In this document: positions 48,292 to 62,496 of the stretch, in pieces
Layout of the letters: every line of letters begins with the position of its first letter
Numbering within the stretch: the first letter of the stretch is position 1
DNA from: Adineta steineri
Taxonomy: Eukaryota; Rotifera; Eurotatoria; Adinetida; Adinetidae
Reading direction: 5' to 3'
Assembly (NCBI GenBank): GCA_905250115.1
Contig: CAJNOI010000013.1
Span: forward strand, 141,422-205,421
DNA: 64,000 nt
The notes under the pieces: model-generated
The model's input: the letters and a program-made list of their open reading frames with translations, nothing else
Told to the model about the DNA's origin: nothing
Databases searched by the model: none
Program-made: the position numbers and the translations under genes

Positions 48292-51200
48292 AATAAATAT
48301 TAAATAACACAGACAATTTTGATTATATGTGTTGTGAATGTGAAAACGATTGAAAATATTATATTAAAATATGAAAAAATAGATTTGTTATCTATTTTAT
48401 CTGTCGATGTCTAAAATAATATGTTTCACTTGTTTGACAGTGTTTAAATTGTTAGTCAGAACCAATGATTTTGCTACAAAATATTTTTTTTTTACTTTTC
48501 TTTATTCTATAATTTGAGGTAACGCTTCGTCAACCAAGCGGTTTTCATCATACAATGCGCATACAAAAAAAAACAAATATGTATAGACTACAATCCTATA
48601 TGACATGTATTTTTCTTTTTCCTCTTTTCTTTACATTGATGGATAGATGGACAAATACACATCAAAATTTGATGACACTTTTTTGCCTCTTATCTCAATT
48701 ATTAATCATGAATAAAAAGAATAGAATGTGTTTTTTTTATAATATACCGAATCAAAAAGAAACTTCTGGTCAGATAAAAATAAAATAATTATTTTCAGAT
48801 TTTATGTATTGGAAAAAATAAAACGAAGAAAGGTGAAAACGCCCATACATTTTCAGCTATTTTCGAGTAGTTCGGATTATTTGTTTCATGCGAGCAAATG
48901 GAATCATAAATTTACTTTTTGTTGTTTTTAGAAATAATTCAACACTTAATTGAGACATCATAAAGATATTATTTTTTCATTATGGTCGAAATAAAATGAA
49001 TTTTATTGCAAGAAAATCGTAACATGTCATGTGTAATAAATTATTTGCGTTTTATAGATTCGAAAAAAAACGATAATATACTTTTCTTTTTATATTCATG
49101 TAGAATATTCGAGAAAGACATAAAATAAATAATAATATGTAAAATTATGTGGCAGCACATTACTATATAATTGCTTCTATTGTTATAATAAGATAAGTCT
49201 AGAATCATCTTAAATGTTAAACTAAATATAATTAATATTTAAATGATGTGATTCAGACGTTGATAATAATCAGATGTTCTTTTCAACCTATATCTTAGTC
49301 ATCAATATTCACTTCATAGTTATCACGACATTTGGATCTAAAATACTTCCAATAGTTGTTTTTTTTATACCACTTGTAAAACCATATGTTTGTGAATTAT
49401 ATCTTGAATGTTTTGACTACTATCTAAGCAACAATACACATACATGTTTATTATATGAACCAGAATGAATATAATATGCTATGTTGAAATAAGATGAAAT
49501 TATATCTCCAGTACTAAATAAAGTAGCAAATCTGTATGCTAATAACTTTTAAATAATCATATTTATTTTATTAAGAAATAACATTGATTTACACGAATAC
49601 TATTCGTTTGTTATATAATCGATTTAAGTTAGAATTATCTTTAGGTAATGGTATCAAAGAGTTTGTGTCTTGTAAAATAGAAACAATGAAAATAAAATGT
49701 ATACTTTTACATTGGATTAATCATCGTATTAAGTTTAAAAAACAACAACAAGTAAGTTTATACCATTCCTATGTTATTACCGTCTACCAGTTGAAGGACG
49801 AAATATTAATAGTTATGACAATAAAAAAATAACAGAAACTATTAATACATTTGTTTGGTTGTTTTTCAATTTTTTTTTGTTTTGATTTTCATTTTCTAGG
49901 TTAGATATACTTTTATACAACTTAATCAATTTATATTACTTATTTTTCTTTATGCTTATGAATGTATAAGCAAGTTTAGTTATCAAAAATAAGTTTTTAT
50001 ATTTGATGAAGAGAAAAATAACTTAATAATTACTAGTTAATATAAGATTTATATACTACGTAACATACATTTATATCACTCTTTTTTCCATTATCGGTAT
50101 TCGTAATATCAAAAGTGAGATATCAACAAGAACCTCGTAGGCTGAAATATAAACATATGTGTCGATTATTTATTACATAAATCAATTAATTAATAGTAAT
50201 AAAAAAGAGTAACACTATTACTTTTACTTTTATAATTCCTTTTAAAAATAAAAGATATAATCACATTTGCTATTCGTTTTATATCAGCAGTGGACTATTG
50301 GAAAAGCCGACCGAGAAATTGTTTAACTTTGATGAGAAATAAAAACAAACCGAAAACGACATCCATTTAATACCTTATTCAATAACATACGGATATTCCA
50401 TACAAAAAGAAATCCTTCTTTTTTCAAATTCTATTTCATACTGGAACTTATTCATTTCTCCTTATCAATAAATATATCGATGAACTATTTACTTGTAAAT
50501 TGTTGCCAGTTTGATTGAAAAAGGATTTCCCTTGACTTTGTGGGAGTAACGGGCTTCTCGTGGTTGAAAAATATGGCCCATCCCTCATTTATCTTTATCA
50601 ATGATGCTTTACAAAATGTAAAAAGCGAAACAAAATCTCGATTTATCCTTTCGTTGTAGTTTCTAAATGTTGAATGTCTTCATTTATTTTTTTAATTATG
50701 GCTAAGAGATTTGATCAGATTATATTTCGTAGCAATTAAAATAATTTATCATAGATGAGATCTATTATTATATATGTTTTAAAATGCTTTCCGTTTCCTA
50801 TACACGTTCTTATTATAAAGAAAAAATGTATCAAAATAATCGTATTACATCTGATGATCATCAAAAATCAAATAGAAGTTTTCAATCTTTTTTCTTTAGA
50901 TCAGTATTCAACATATAATTACAATGGAGACTCTTTGTTAACGTTAGCTTGAAAGTAAAAATTTAAATCAAATCAATTTTTTTCTTTTATATATATATTA
51001 TTAATACAATCTGTATAACGATAAAATTTCTTTCTTTTTGTTCTTGATAGGATGATTTAAAATGTTGATAACCTAGCGCCCTCATTATACTATCTGTCAA
51101 ACTTTTATAAATAATTGGTTGTTTTTTATAGTCCAATCTAAATTAAACGAAAAGTTTTCCTTAATGTACGTTTACGAAAGAACAGAGCATATCAACGTGT

Positions 51201-51390
51201 ACAAACATGTGTTATACACTGTTACGCTTCAATACTCTTCCCTCTCATATGATATTTTGGCTTACCTAATAATAGTAAAACCTATATATATATATTACAT
51301 GGGAATTACCTCACTTACTTTTATATTTGTATTATAGATAATATATCGTTTATTTTACTAATTTGTTTTAGCTTTATTTCTTAATATATA
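48292..51390. other. 3.1-kb intergenic region
   Basis: Separates the ART-TPR start from TMEM131. AT-rich, and no gene or element recognised. A slightly GC-richer patch at 50510-50580 does not match anything I know. Confidence 0.5.
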
Positions 51391-54300
51391 ATGTTTCCAA
51401 TATTTACTTCAATGCATCGACAACCTTCAAATGATAGTTATTATTTTTTACGTTATCTTTTTTTACTATACATATGTACAGCATTTTTAATGATAATTAG
51501 TGCATTTAGTGATGATTTGAACGATAATGAAGGTTAATAGAATTTTTTTTGTTGAATTTAAATAAATCATATAAATATATTTTTATTAGTATTCCCTCAT
51601 TTATCAATGAATTCTATCCATACTGATAAATTTTCCTCTCCTTATACAACGGTAAAATGTTTTTTTTATTTATAATTGAAAAAAGTATTTTTATTTTATT
51701 TTTTAAAGCATATGGAAGAAAACGATGCTGAAGAAAAAGAACTTCTTATGAATTTATTAAAATCTTATGATGATGTGATAAAAATCAATCAATCAATAGA
51801 TTATGATAGATCTTTTGAAAGTTCTTCTTCAATATCATCAGTTCGATTTATTCCTCCATATCTAAATTTTTCTCAACAGTAAGTTTTTTATCAATTGAAA
51901 TATTCAAAAAAACTATCTCTTTTCTACACATTAGATCAATCGCTATTCCTCGAATGCAAACTGTGATAATAATTAATCAGGATCCTGAACCACTTGAACT
52001 CTATTCATTATCTGAAGCAACAAATCAATTTTATTCAACACTTCCAAAAGGAAATCTTGTTCTATCCCATGGTGAAAATATATCAATAAATATTTATTAT
52101 CTCCCAAGAACAATCGGTAATATCAAAACTATATTTACAATAAATACAAATCGTGGAAATATTGATTATAATGTAAATAAATATTTTTATTTTCTTTAAA
52201 TTCAAATTTTGAATTATTTAAAGGTTATTGGTCGAAGTAAAACAAATCCATTTCGTTTACGTCCATTAATTAATATAGAAATTCCATTAAATTCAACATA
52301 TGAATATACAATACAATTTCATAATCCATATAATTATTCATTAGATATCAATGAAATCTATACAAGTGATGAAAATTTACGAATTGATTTATTATTAAAT
52401 AAAAATATAAAAAATAAAATAACAAAAGTTTTCGAACATCATGAACAATGGCATTTAAAAGCATATGAAATGAAATCTATTATAAAAATAAATTATTTTG
52501 CATATAAACTACATCGTTTACATGGATTTATTTGTATTAAAACAAATTTTACTGAATTAATTATTTTACCAATAGAAATTAATGTTTTAAATTATCCAGG
52601 TCTTTATTCAAATGTTGATGTATTAGAATTTTCTACTGAAAAATTTATACGTTCAATAGAAACACCAATATCAATACCACTTTATGTATTCAATAACAAT
52701 TTAGATCCAGTGATGCTTACTGTAAGATTATATTTTTGAAGGATAAAGAAAAAAAAATATTGTAGACAGTATCAGTACAATTAGTAGAAAAATTTATTTA
52801 ATCTTGTTGATTCATTAACATTAGGATTTCTAATATACATAGAAGAAATTTTTAACAGAATCTGTTAAATTAAATATTGTCGAGTTGTAATGCTGTTATT
52901 GAAGTTAGGATAAATATTGAAAAAAAAGCTATACATCTTATCGTTTTACGAGCAGCCGTCGATCACATTATCATGACATTTTAAGGATGCTTTTGACTTG
53001 ACATATATCATGATTAATCTATACTATATTAATCGATAAAACCAATCTTAAAAGATTGTTAATCATAGATATAATTGAGCACGAAAAAAAAGTTAAACGA
53101 ATATGTTTTCACGTTCTTAAAAATAAAAATAGATTTTGAAGGTTATCAAGACTTACTAGATAGAGTCGATGATATAAACGATTTCCTCATACTATCGATC
53201 TAGTACGCTCAGTGTTCTATCCAGGTTTCTGTTTTCGGGTGGGCGCCGCCCACCCTCTAGATAAAACATTGAGTACACTGATTCCACTATTAAATTTGTA
53301 TACTTGTTAAATGCAATGCTTGATTGTTCAATGTATTCTATCTTCTTTTAGGATGTACGTGTGGAGGAAAAACATAGAAAATATATTACTGTTCAATACA
53401 AAACTCTACCAATACCACCTGGTATTCATCGTTTAAATCAAATAGCTGAACTAACTATTCATCCAGCATTGATTCCTACTTCTATTAAGCGAATACATGG
53501 TTATGTTCAAGTATATATACTATCCACTAATGAAAAACTTGCCATTGAAATTCCATTTGATGAAACAGTTATACATGGTTCACTTGATTATGATAAAGAT
53601 AATACTTATATTTATATTTCATCATCAAATAATGAATTTAACAATGAAGAATGTAGACCAATTTCATTTGTTAATCGATATAATATGCCAATAGCTATAT
53701 ATAATATAACAACAGTTGATCAAGAAATTCTCTCATCATATATTAACGTAAAAAATATATAAAATATTTCTATAGACGAATTTATATATATTCATTTTTC
53801 TATAGATTACATATCCATCATCTTTACTTTATCTATATCCTAATCAATGGAAACAATTAGTATGTGTAACTGTTAAAGAACCATCATTATCAAATGTATT
53901 GTCTACTAATATTCAAGCAACATTCGATATTCATTCGAACTTGTCTACTTTCCATTTTGTAGTTTTTTTATACAATGGATTTCTTACCGTAAGTATTTTT
54001 GAATTTTACTATTATCTACGGCAATGTAATATTGATTTTTATTGAGATAAAATTAAGATTGATGTATCTTAAGGGTGTGGGTGTGGGCGTCTATCACCTT
54101 TTGATGCACACCCTCTTTCTAGGACAATCCTCATTTCAAAGAATTTTCTAATAGTATGATCATCGCTCCTGAATATGCTCATCTTTTTGGCCTAAATGTC
54201 GTCAGATTGGAATAAATTTTATTGCCTTCTAGAGCTCGCTTTTTCGGTTCCCCTTAGTAACGTCAAAAGATAAAAATATCGAAAATAAATAGTATACGAA

Positions 54301-57300
54301 CATTGACAGATAAAAATGTCTAGAGTGGAAGTTTACGAAAAGAGAAATCTTTTCCACTCACTCATCGTCATCATTTTATGCTTTCGAGTTTTATCTTTCT
54401 GTTGGATGTTGTTACAGGAATCCGTTTTTTCTTCCTAAAATTGGAATTTTGAAAATAATGAATTATTATATTTATTTAGGTTGATGTTTTAAGTGATATT
54501 ACAAGTGATGGTATACGAATTAATGAAACAAATCCATTTGAATTCTATCTAGCTAGTATACCAATAAATGTATCACGTACAGTAACATTTACATTAACAA
54601 ATCCAAATCCAATTGATATTGCTATTGAAAATTTTCATTTCACTCTACCCAATACAGATATTCAACTTGATTATATGCAATTAATAGATGGTAATGGAAC
54701 GAAAATAAAATCAATAAATCTTTATAAAAACGAGAATATTTCTCAAGTAAGACTAAAGATAAATGATATAGATAAGAAATGATATATATTTATTTCAAGT
54801 TTATTCTTCCTGATCAACATCTTGCAGTTTTTTCATTGACAATTAATGGAGCAGATCAACCAAAATTTCATAATGAAACAATTACTTTTAAAACACGTTA
54901 TCAAGTAATATAATTTTATTTATTGATTTATTTATTCATTCTTTTGTACTAGATTCTTCGTATAAATATACAATATGACATTGTTGATGGATCAATTGAA
55001 TTAACTAATAAAACATCGTTACATATTGATGCATTACCTGTATGAAATAATTAATTTATAATGTATTCGAAATTTTTATTTTTATTTTTTCTTAGAATCG
55101 TATAGAGACATTAGATATATTTACACATAATAAATTTAATGTACCAGTCAATGTATTTCGAATGGATTTTATAACATATGGAACATGTTTTGCATTTACT
55201 TGGAATGATTCGCCAATGGGTAATGTTAAACTTCAACCAAATAAAATACAAGAAGTATGTATAATTCTTTAGATGACACATGCAGAGAATAGATCTAATG
55301 CTATGATTTGTGTATACAATTGAAAATAACGAGAATAGTTGCGTTTATTTTTGGCTTCCAGACTGTTTATATATAGGAACCATTTTTGCTCGAACTAAAC
55401 AGGAAATTCTATTGTTGCTAAACCATCTATTTCTATTAATCTAGATATTTAACTGATAGCTTCAGGTATAGCGTACTTGAGAGGAAAATCTAACTTTTGT
55501 ATGTAAAACAAGGGAGGTAAAAGTCGATATTCAAAGCTTTAGAAATGTTTACCTGTGAGTAAATCTTATAGTTCATAAAATTCAAAGTAGTCGATGATGT
55601 TAAACAGAATTCTATGATATATTTTAGCTTGGTAAACTTCGTTTTAATATGGCTCCATTATGTGAAGAACCTCCATCTGAAGCAACTTGTTATTGTGGTC
55701 TACATCATCATCCATCATTTAAACAAAGATGGGATGAATGTGTTTCAGCATTGAATACATATGAACTTGATCATAGTCTTATAATTAAATTTCGAAATCT
55801 TTGGAAAGAATGGACGTCTCTTGTTCGAAAACAGCGGTAAGAAGAAAAACAAGAACCTTTGTTTTTATTAATTTATTATTTATTTATTTCATAAAGAATT
55901 CAGACAAATATTTGGATTTATACTGATCGAGCTAATATATCAACACCATTAACTATTGATTTTGTTTGGCCATCTGTACTTGATCATATGTTTTCATCAT
56001 ATTCTCGTGCGCCACTTATTCTAGATTTCCAAGTTATATTTATCAACATAACTAAAGTAAATTATTCATATAACTTTGAATTGATCATTTTTATTTTCAT
56101 ATAGACACAAAATATCATTATAACAAATCCTTCCTTAAATCTTGTTACATATTCTGTTGAACTTCATAAAGCCGATTCAGATAATTTCAAATCAATTATA
56201 AACGATCAAATTTTCACGATTTCAACAGTATGTATTTAAATTAATCTTGAGGGTGTCGGTATAAGATGGTCAAGTTAAGTATGCTCCAAATTTGGAGTTT
56301 ACGGATATCTAAGTTTTCGCGAAAAACTTTCCCTGAAAACTGTAATCATCTGTTTTTGACTGCTGTAATAGATACTATGGACTGGTGATACTCAATGAAA
56401 AAAGCGCATAGTTACAAACTACAATTTGTGGAAAAACCTGACACTCATAAACTCCAAATTTAGAGCTCACTTAACTAGACCGTATAAGATTCATCTTATT
56501 AAACACACCCATTCTTTATATAAAGTATTCATTGAAATATGTATCATTTTTCTAGGCATCAAAACGAGTAGATTTAATAAGTGGTACTTATCAATTTCAT
56601 CTTCGACCAACTGAACAAATAACATTTACTGTATCTTATCGACCGACGCAAATGATTAAACATGAAATGTATTTTATTATCCGGTATGATAGAATTAATT
56701 GAAAATAAAATCTAGATTATTTTTATTTAGAAATAATTTAACAATTATTGAATCCATACTTGTACGTGGTGAAGGTGGTATTGGCAGTTTACGTATTGGA
56801 CATCGTAAAGCTACTTCATCTATGAGTCCAATTATTATATCAATAGATGAAAAACAATATAAACTTTGTTTAAGTAAATATACAAAATTAATTCATTCTT
56901 CAAAACTATATTTTTTCTCTACTAGATATTCAATCGAATCCTTTACTTAGAAAACTTATAACGCTTACAAATACAGGAAATATGAAAACAATCATTTATG
57001 ATATCTCATTTGATCAAATGAAGTGTTCCGGTCATGGTTTTTCAGCTCCATACTGTACAAATATTGAAATAGAATCTAACGAAAAATATAATCTACAAAT
57101 TTTGTAAGAAATCGAAAAAAACCGCAGCTCTTTTTCTTATAAAATATATTTTTCTTTTTTCGAAAGATTTCAACCTGATTATACATTAGTTGAAGTTAAT
57201 CGAACATTAACACTAAATACAAATATTGGTCTTATATCATTTCCAATTATTGTTCGTATTCCACAACGTGTTTTATCAACATGTTACAATATAGTTCCAC

Positions 57301-60300
57301 GTCCGCGATGGGAATTTCGAACATATTGTTTATGTTTATGTTCATTAATTTTTCTTACTATTCTAATTTTTTTTACAGCTGGATATGATGCACGAAGAAT
57401 ATATGATGATGTAATTCAATATTATTTGAATTATTTTTTTTTCGACTTTGTTTTTTTGTTTTATTAGTATTTAAATCGATACAAATGGCGTGTACAAATT
57501 CAAGCAACAGACAGTAAAATGTTCGATCTTAGTGATTTATCATTAGCCGTTCAAGATGAAGAAAAAATTCGGTAAAATATTTTATAGAACAAACAAAAAT
57601 GAATAAAATTGATTTTTTTTATTAGCGAACGAATTGAATCACTTTCGTCAACAGATGCAAAAAAAGAAACAACATCAAAGAATGAACTTAAATCTAAACG
57701 TTCAACGACGCCAGTTAGTGAAAATAGAGAACCATCATCGAAAGTACGAACTCCAATTGGATCGACATCTTCAACAAAATCAGGATCAAATAAAGCACGA
57801 CGTGCAACAACAACAGAGAGTGGTTCAACAAAAGTTAGTTTTATGATAATGATAATTAATATAGAAATGAAATCCTTTTTAGTCTATAAAAACTCACCAT
57901 GAACCGTTAGGAAAAACTCAATCATTACAAAGACAAAAATCAGATCAACATACAACACCTCCAGTTTCATCTAAAACTGTTTCATCATCAACAGTTGTAA
58001 CTGATGATGAAATTGAACCGTTTGTAGTATGTTCAAAACAAAAATCTTCATCATATCAATTAGAATATATTTTATTGATTACAGGTTCCTCGACAAAGAC
58101 GTATTTCAAGCAAAGCAAAAGAATCATCTAATATAACTCCAAAGTCAAATACTGATAGTAGTAATACTGTTATTAAACGAAAATCTTCTATTCATTCTGA
58201 ACAAATTAATGTGTTAAAATCAGATGATTTTATAGATGATCAACAATGGAGTATGGTTAGTTCGAATAAAGGACAACGTAAAGGAACGACTTCCGCTCGA
58301 CGAGAAACACATGATGAATCTCATATAGCTAATAAAACAAGTAAAGTATCATCAAGTAATTCAGGTAAGTGCATTTTTTTTGTCTATATATATGGCTTTG
58401 TTTCATGTTGAATTATTTTATAGACAAGCAAACAATACCATCATTAATGAGCAATATAATTAATCCAATTCCTACTAAATCAATACATTCTCGTCGTCGT
58501 GGTGCTCGTAAACAATCGCCTGCACCCGTTTCTAATTTAGTAAAAAGAAAAAGTTTACAGGATGATACACCATTATATAGTCCTAATCGAGAAATAGCAT
58601 TTCGTCAATTAACAGAACAATTATGGGCAGCTGGTTTACCATCATCAACAAATGCATGTTCGATGTCTATACGTTCCCGTTGTTCATCAGCACCACCATC
58701 AGAACGTGATGGTGGTGATGATGATATCGATTGGGATGAACCAGATGCACCGGATGATGGTAACAATAGCTGCTTGAATATCTACTATTTTATTAATATT
58801 GCTTGCTTTGCTGGCTAAAATACATCAAAACTTAAAATTACATGTGCGTATAATTATATAGGTATACATTAAGTTTCATTTTCCAGGTAAAACATAAATC
58901 ATAGTCTATGTATGCGAAGAATGAATTGATTTTTTTTTCGTTCTGTCTTGGCATATATTCAAAAAAAAAAAGAAACGACTGTGTTGATTGGTACACATAC
59001 ATATTCTTCTTATTTTTTTTACGCGTTCTGTTTTTTGTGTCATTACTCAATATCGGAGTATAAAAGGTAAGGTTTTTTTGAGAATAAATCGAGAACATCC
59101 AAAAGAACGTGACACAGTTTAATAAATCATTTTAATTTAATTGTCTGCTATTTAATAAATTTTAAACATATAAATTTAATTAAAAATAATAATATTTAAT
59201 ATGCTTGAATTAACACATACTCCACCTTCGAGTGAGTGCAAATTATCGATTGAAAATTTTCATAATTTCTTATCTATTTCAGATTTTGGTCGATATGCTT
59301 TACAAAATGCAAATTCTATGAATGATTCAAATGATACTGATGAACGAATACAAACACAACAAAAAACAACACCTATTAATATTCCATCATTGATGTCACT
59401 ATCAATAACACCACCAACAATGACGACAAATACAACACAACAAAAGTCAACGACACCTACATCTGTCATAAAAGAAAAGTATGAAATTAAATATGAATGT
59501 CTAGTAAAATTTGTATGATAAGAAAAATATTTCCAACTATTGAGTTCCTTTTTTTTTTAATTCCAAGTCAAGCTGGAATATAAAAGGAGTCGAAAAAATT
59601 TTTTTTTGTCTTTCCTTCACAATTATAATCGACGGGAAAAAAAAAGGAAGTCATACTATTCTTGTAAACAAAATTGTTAATCTTGAAATTACGATCAATT
59701 TAGACTTGTTTCTTGTTCTATAGAAATTAAATATATAATTATTTTTTGTAGTATTGAACCATTACCATTTCCATCTCGTCATTCACCTGGTCCAATTCAA
59801 CGACCCAATAAACTGTCATGTCAACCTGTTACACAAGCTTCAATGTTTTTTAGTGATACTATTGAATCGCCGGATACACCGGACGTACTTGTTCAAATCA
59901 ATCATCTTCTTGATCATCAAAATAGTATTACAACAGTACCATCAACAACTAATGTTTCCAATTCAACAACTTCACCATTAATTAATGACATTCCAACACC
60001 AAATGTTCCTTGGACACCATTTTCACCAACAGAATGGCCATCGAAATATGATTCAACATGGCCAATGGCTAATATGCCAAGTCCAAATATTCCTTTAACA
60101 ACACAAATACAGAATCCATTTGCACCACAACAACAAAGTTCAAAAGAAGATTCAGCTGTTTGGCCAACTGCATTAGGAACAGCAACACCACGTTCAACAC
60201 CATTAAGTACACGTACGCAACCTGGTTCAGAATGGACTGAAATGTTTTCATCTGCAAGTGCTTCATCAATTGAACCAACCAAACCAATAAATAATACTTG

Positions 60301-60553
60301 GACAAAATTTTTACCTGTATCGGAATCATCATCAATCGATAATCAAACAACAAATAAACCAGAAAATGAAGTTAATAATCAAGTTAGTTTATTTATTTTC
60401 CTAAAAAAAAACGAATTCGTTAATAAAATGAATTTATTTTAGTTTTGGGATTCGATCACACAACCAAATTCGTCGGCTTCATGGTGGCCAAAACCGTCCA
60501 CCGATGAAAATAATGATGATAAAGATCATTCGCGTTGGGATTTTGCACGTTAA
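51391..60553 (+). CDS. TMEM131: TMEM131 (collagen-secretion factor)
   Basis: Twenty-six exons, all in phase: 51391-51532, 51590-51651, 51709-51878, 51935-52172, 52224-52721, 53352-53747, 53806-53988, 54480-54746, 54800-54904, 54953-55039, 55096-55254, 55628-55836, 55897-56056, 56105-56227, 56556-56683, 56731-56873, 56926-57103, 57167-57410, 57468-57571, 57626-57833, 57883-58026, 58085-58364, 58424-58759, 59283-59478, 59752-60382, 60443-60553. The protein is about 1833 aa; human is 1883. Order: signal-anchor-like helix (18-38), PapD-like immunoglobulin-type domains (RFIPPYLNFSQQ, NPFRLRPLINIEIPLNSTYE, LYSNVDVLEFSTEKF), one TM helix (1135-1154), then a disordered Ser/Thr tail. The tail ends with W-rich motifs (WPSKYDSTWP, SASWWPKPSTDENN). 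In other animals the lumenal part binds collagen and the tail recruits TRAPP for ER-to-Golgi export. At least three small foldback elements sit in its introns. Confidence 0.92.
53202..53280. repeat. Palindromic element in intron 5 of TMEM131
   Basis: The core GGGTGGGCG-C-CGCCCACCC (53237-53255) is a perfect 19-bp GC-rich palindrome. It is set in outer arms agtacgctcagtgttctatc and gataaaacattgagtacact that also pair imperfectly. The whole 79 bp can fold as one hairpin. It is probably a tiny MITE. Confidence 0.65.
54072..54116. repeat. Telomere-like G-rich hairpin in intron 7 of TMEM131
   Basis: GGGTGTGGGTGTGGG at 54073-54087 equals 2.5 units of TGTGGG, the bdelloid telomere unit in published work. 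gcacaccctctt downstream pairs with its 5' part. It matches the termini of the 22.5-kb element. Confidence 0.5.
56250..56510. mobile_element. Foldback element in intron 14 of TMEM131
   Basis: About 260 bp with subterminal inverted arms. The left arm contains caagttaagtatgctccaaa then tttggagttta; the right arm contains taaactccaaatttagagct then cacttaact, its reverse complement with few mismatches. Outer ends are gggtgtcggtataagat and cacaccc. No coding capacity. Confidence 0.65.
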
Positions 60554-60692
60554 AACTGTGTTTATATTAATCATTAAAAAAAAAGGCTGCTAATCAAGAT
60601 TCTAACCTATGTTTTTTTTTAACTCTTTTTTTTATTCATTAAGAATTTTAATAATGCGTAAAATTCATAAAAAAATATATGATTATTGCGAA

Positions 60693-60732
60693 AATAAAGA
60701 CAATTAAAAAAAATATTGTTTCGTTTTTCTAG
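60693..60732 (+). promoter_or_regulatory. Poly(A) signal and 3' splice site between TMEM131 and CSTF2
   Basis: AATAAA (60693-60698) lies 140 bp past the TMEM131 stop. It is followed within 34 bp by a U-rich tract and TTTTTCTAG (ending 60732), and the CSTF2 ATG comes 7 nt later. This poly(A)-then-acceptor order is the usual layout of a spliced-leader operon junction. Confidence 0.6.
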
Positions 60733-60739
60733 AAAAAAA

Positions 60740-62496
60740 ATGCCATCAGCACATATTGAACGTTATATACGTTCTATATTTGTACAAAATATACCAGCCG
60801 GTATAACAGAAGATCTTTTTCGACAAATGTTAAGTCAATTTGGAGTTCTAATTCATTTTCATATGTTTCTTGATCCCAGTGGAACTAATAATACAAATGA
60901 ACAAAATTTACAAACATCAAGAGGTTATGCATTTGCAGAAGTAAGTAAAAATATGATAAATTAAAAAAAGAAGACGACAGGAGAAAGTGCAAGTATAGTT
61001 TTTTGAAAATAGGAGATGTACTGAGTGTCCAGGAAGTCATTTAATAGAAAAGAAAGAATTTGAGTATCTCTCCTACGACTCGAGCTGATGTTGTTTTTAT
61101 CAATGCTAGAGAAATATTCAGTTTTGTATTGAGCGATTTTGAACAAATAGTAAATGTCAAGTAATTACACGATTAGTATTGAGACTGTCTGATCACTGAT
61201 ATAGTTAAGTAAAGAAAAGAATCTAAGACTAAAGTCTCTGAACGCGACAGACTCTACTGCTGATTTATATTAAGAGACAATAACAACTATTTTCAAATAA
61301 AAACGGATATTAGTCTTTTTAAGTACTGACATTGCCGTCGTCTTGATCGCATTTCTATAGGGAAAGATGTGAATTATAATAAACTTGAGTACTGAAAGAA
61401 TTTATGTCTAAAGATAAATTATTGATATTTTTCTTTTTAGTTTGCATCGAATGAAATTGCACAAACAGTTATCAATAAATTGAATGGTCTTGATCTAGGT
61501 GGTTTTCGACTTGTTGTTGATTTACTTTCTAATCAAGCTGAACCAATTATAAATTTATTCGAACAATTATGTGCTACAACGACAACTACTGTGACATCAT
61601 CAAATAAGAATGATCCTCGTCTTGCTAATGCAACAACATCACAAACATCGCAATCCCAAGCAGCAACAACAGCATTAGCAGCGATGGAATCAGTAAATTC
61701 AAATGTGACTAGTACCGGTAATAAAGAAGAACGTGAATCGATTTCAAATGCTGTTGCATCATTACCACCAGCTCAAGTTAGTTATTAAAATAATTTTTAA
61801 TTATAATTCTTTTTTTCTGTGTTCTGTTTAAAATAGATGTTTGAATTAATGAAACAGATGAAACAATGTATTGAAGCAAATCCAAACGAAGCTAAAACAC
61901 TTCTATCAACAAATCCTCAATTAGCTTATGCTCTGTTACAGGCACAAGTTGTAATGAGAATAGTTGATCCTCAAGTAGCTATGGCATTATTAAATCGTAC
62001 TGATAAAGATGTTATACCAGCTCCTGCTGATGTTAAAAAACAAACATCAACTACTACACAATCAACAGCAGCAGTTACTGCTCCACTTCCTCTTCCAGTT
62101 ACAGGCAATCCAAATGCTCCATTCCCTTTTTCAGTTATTCCAGGTGCACCATTTTCAATGCCTATGATGGCTCCTAATGCTGCTAGTGCACAACAAGCTG
62201 CAGCTGCTGCTCTTTTTCAAGCAGCTCTTCTTTCAGGTGCTGGAATGTTTCCTGGTACATTAATACCACCACCTATGTCTCATGCTACACCATTTCCACC
62301 TGTTCAACCATCATTTCCACCTCAATTAAATCCTTTAGCACCACCAATACGCACACCAAATCTTGATGAGAATGCTGCATTACTTCTATTACAATTAGAT
62401 GATGCTCAATTAGCTCAATTACCACCAGCACAAAGTATGCAAATTCGATCATTACGTGAACAAATTGCTAAAACTGGTTTATTACCTAAAATGTAG
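60740..62496 (+). CDS. CSTF2: Cleavage stimulation factor subunit 2 (CstF-64)
   Basis: Three exons: 60740-60940, 61441-61776, 61837-62496. Joined they give 398 aa; human is 577. An N-terminal RRM (about 10-95) has RNP2 RSIFVQNI and RNP1 SRGYAFAEF, and binds the GU-rich element downstream of poly(A) sites. The hinge domain (180-240) has FELMKQMKQC and NPQLAYALLQAQVVMRIVDP, the CSTF3/symplekin-binding part, almost identical to vertebrates. The middle is Pro/Ala/Met-rich. The C-terminal helical domain (about 362-398) has ENAALLLLQLDDAQLAQLPP and MQIRSLREQIAKTG, the Pcf11/PC4-binding region. The MEARA repeats of vertebrates are absent. It lies directly behind TMEM131. AATAAA at 62534 is 38 bp past the stop. 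Confidence 0.96.

Noticed and set aside
49274..49832. Two short hydrophobic frames upstream of TMEM131
   Set aside because: Phe/Ile/Leu-rich products expected of AT-rich DNA, no introns or domains to support them.
53237..53255. Restriction or transcription-factor site reading of the 19-bp palindrome
   Set aside because: It is nested in longer pairing arms, so a foldback element explains it better than a single binding site.
59917..60353. Long minus-strand frames
   Set aside because: Antisense shadows of TMEM131 exon 25, whose Ser/Thr/Pro codons leave the other strand open.
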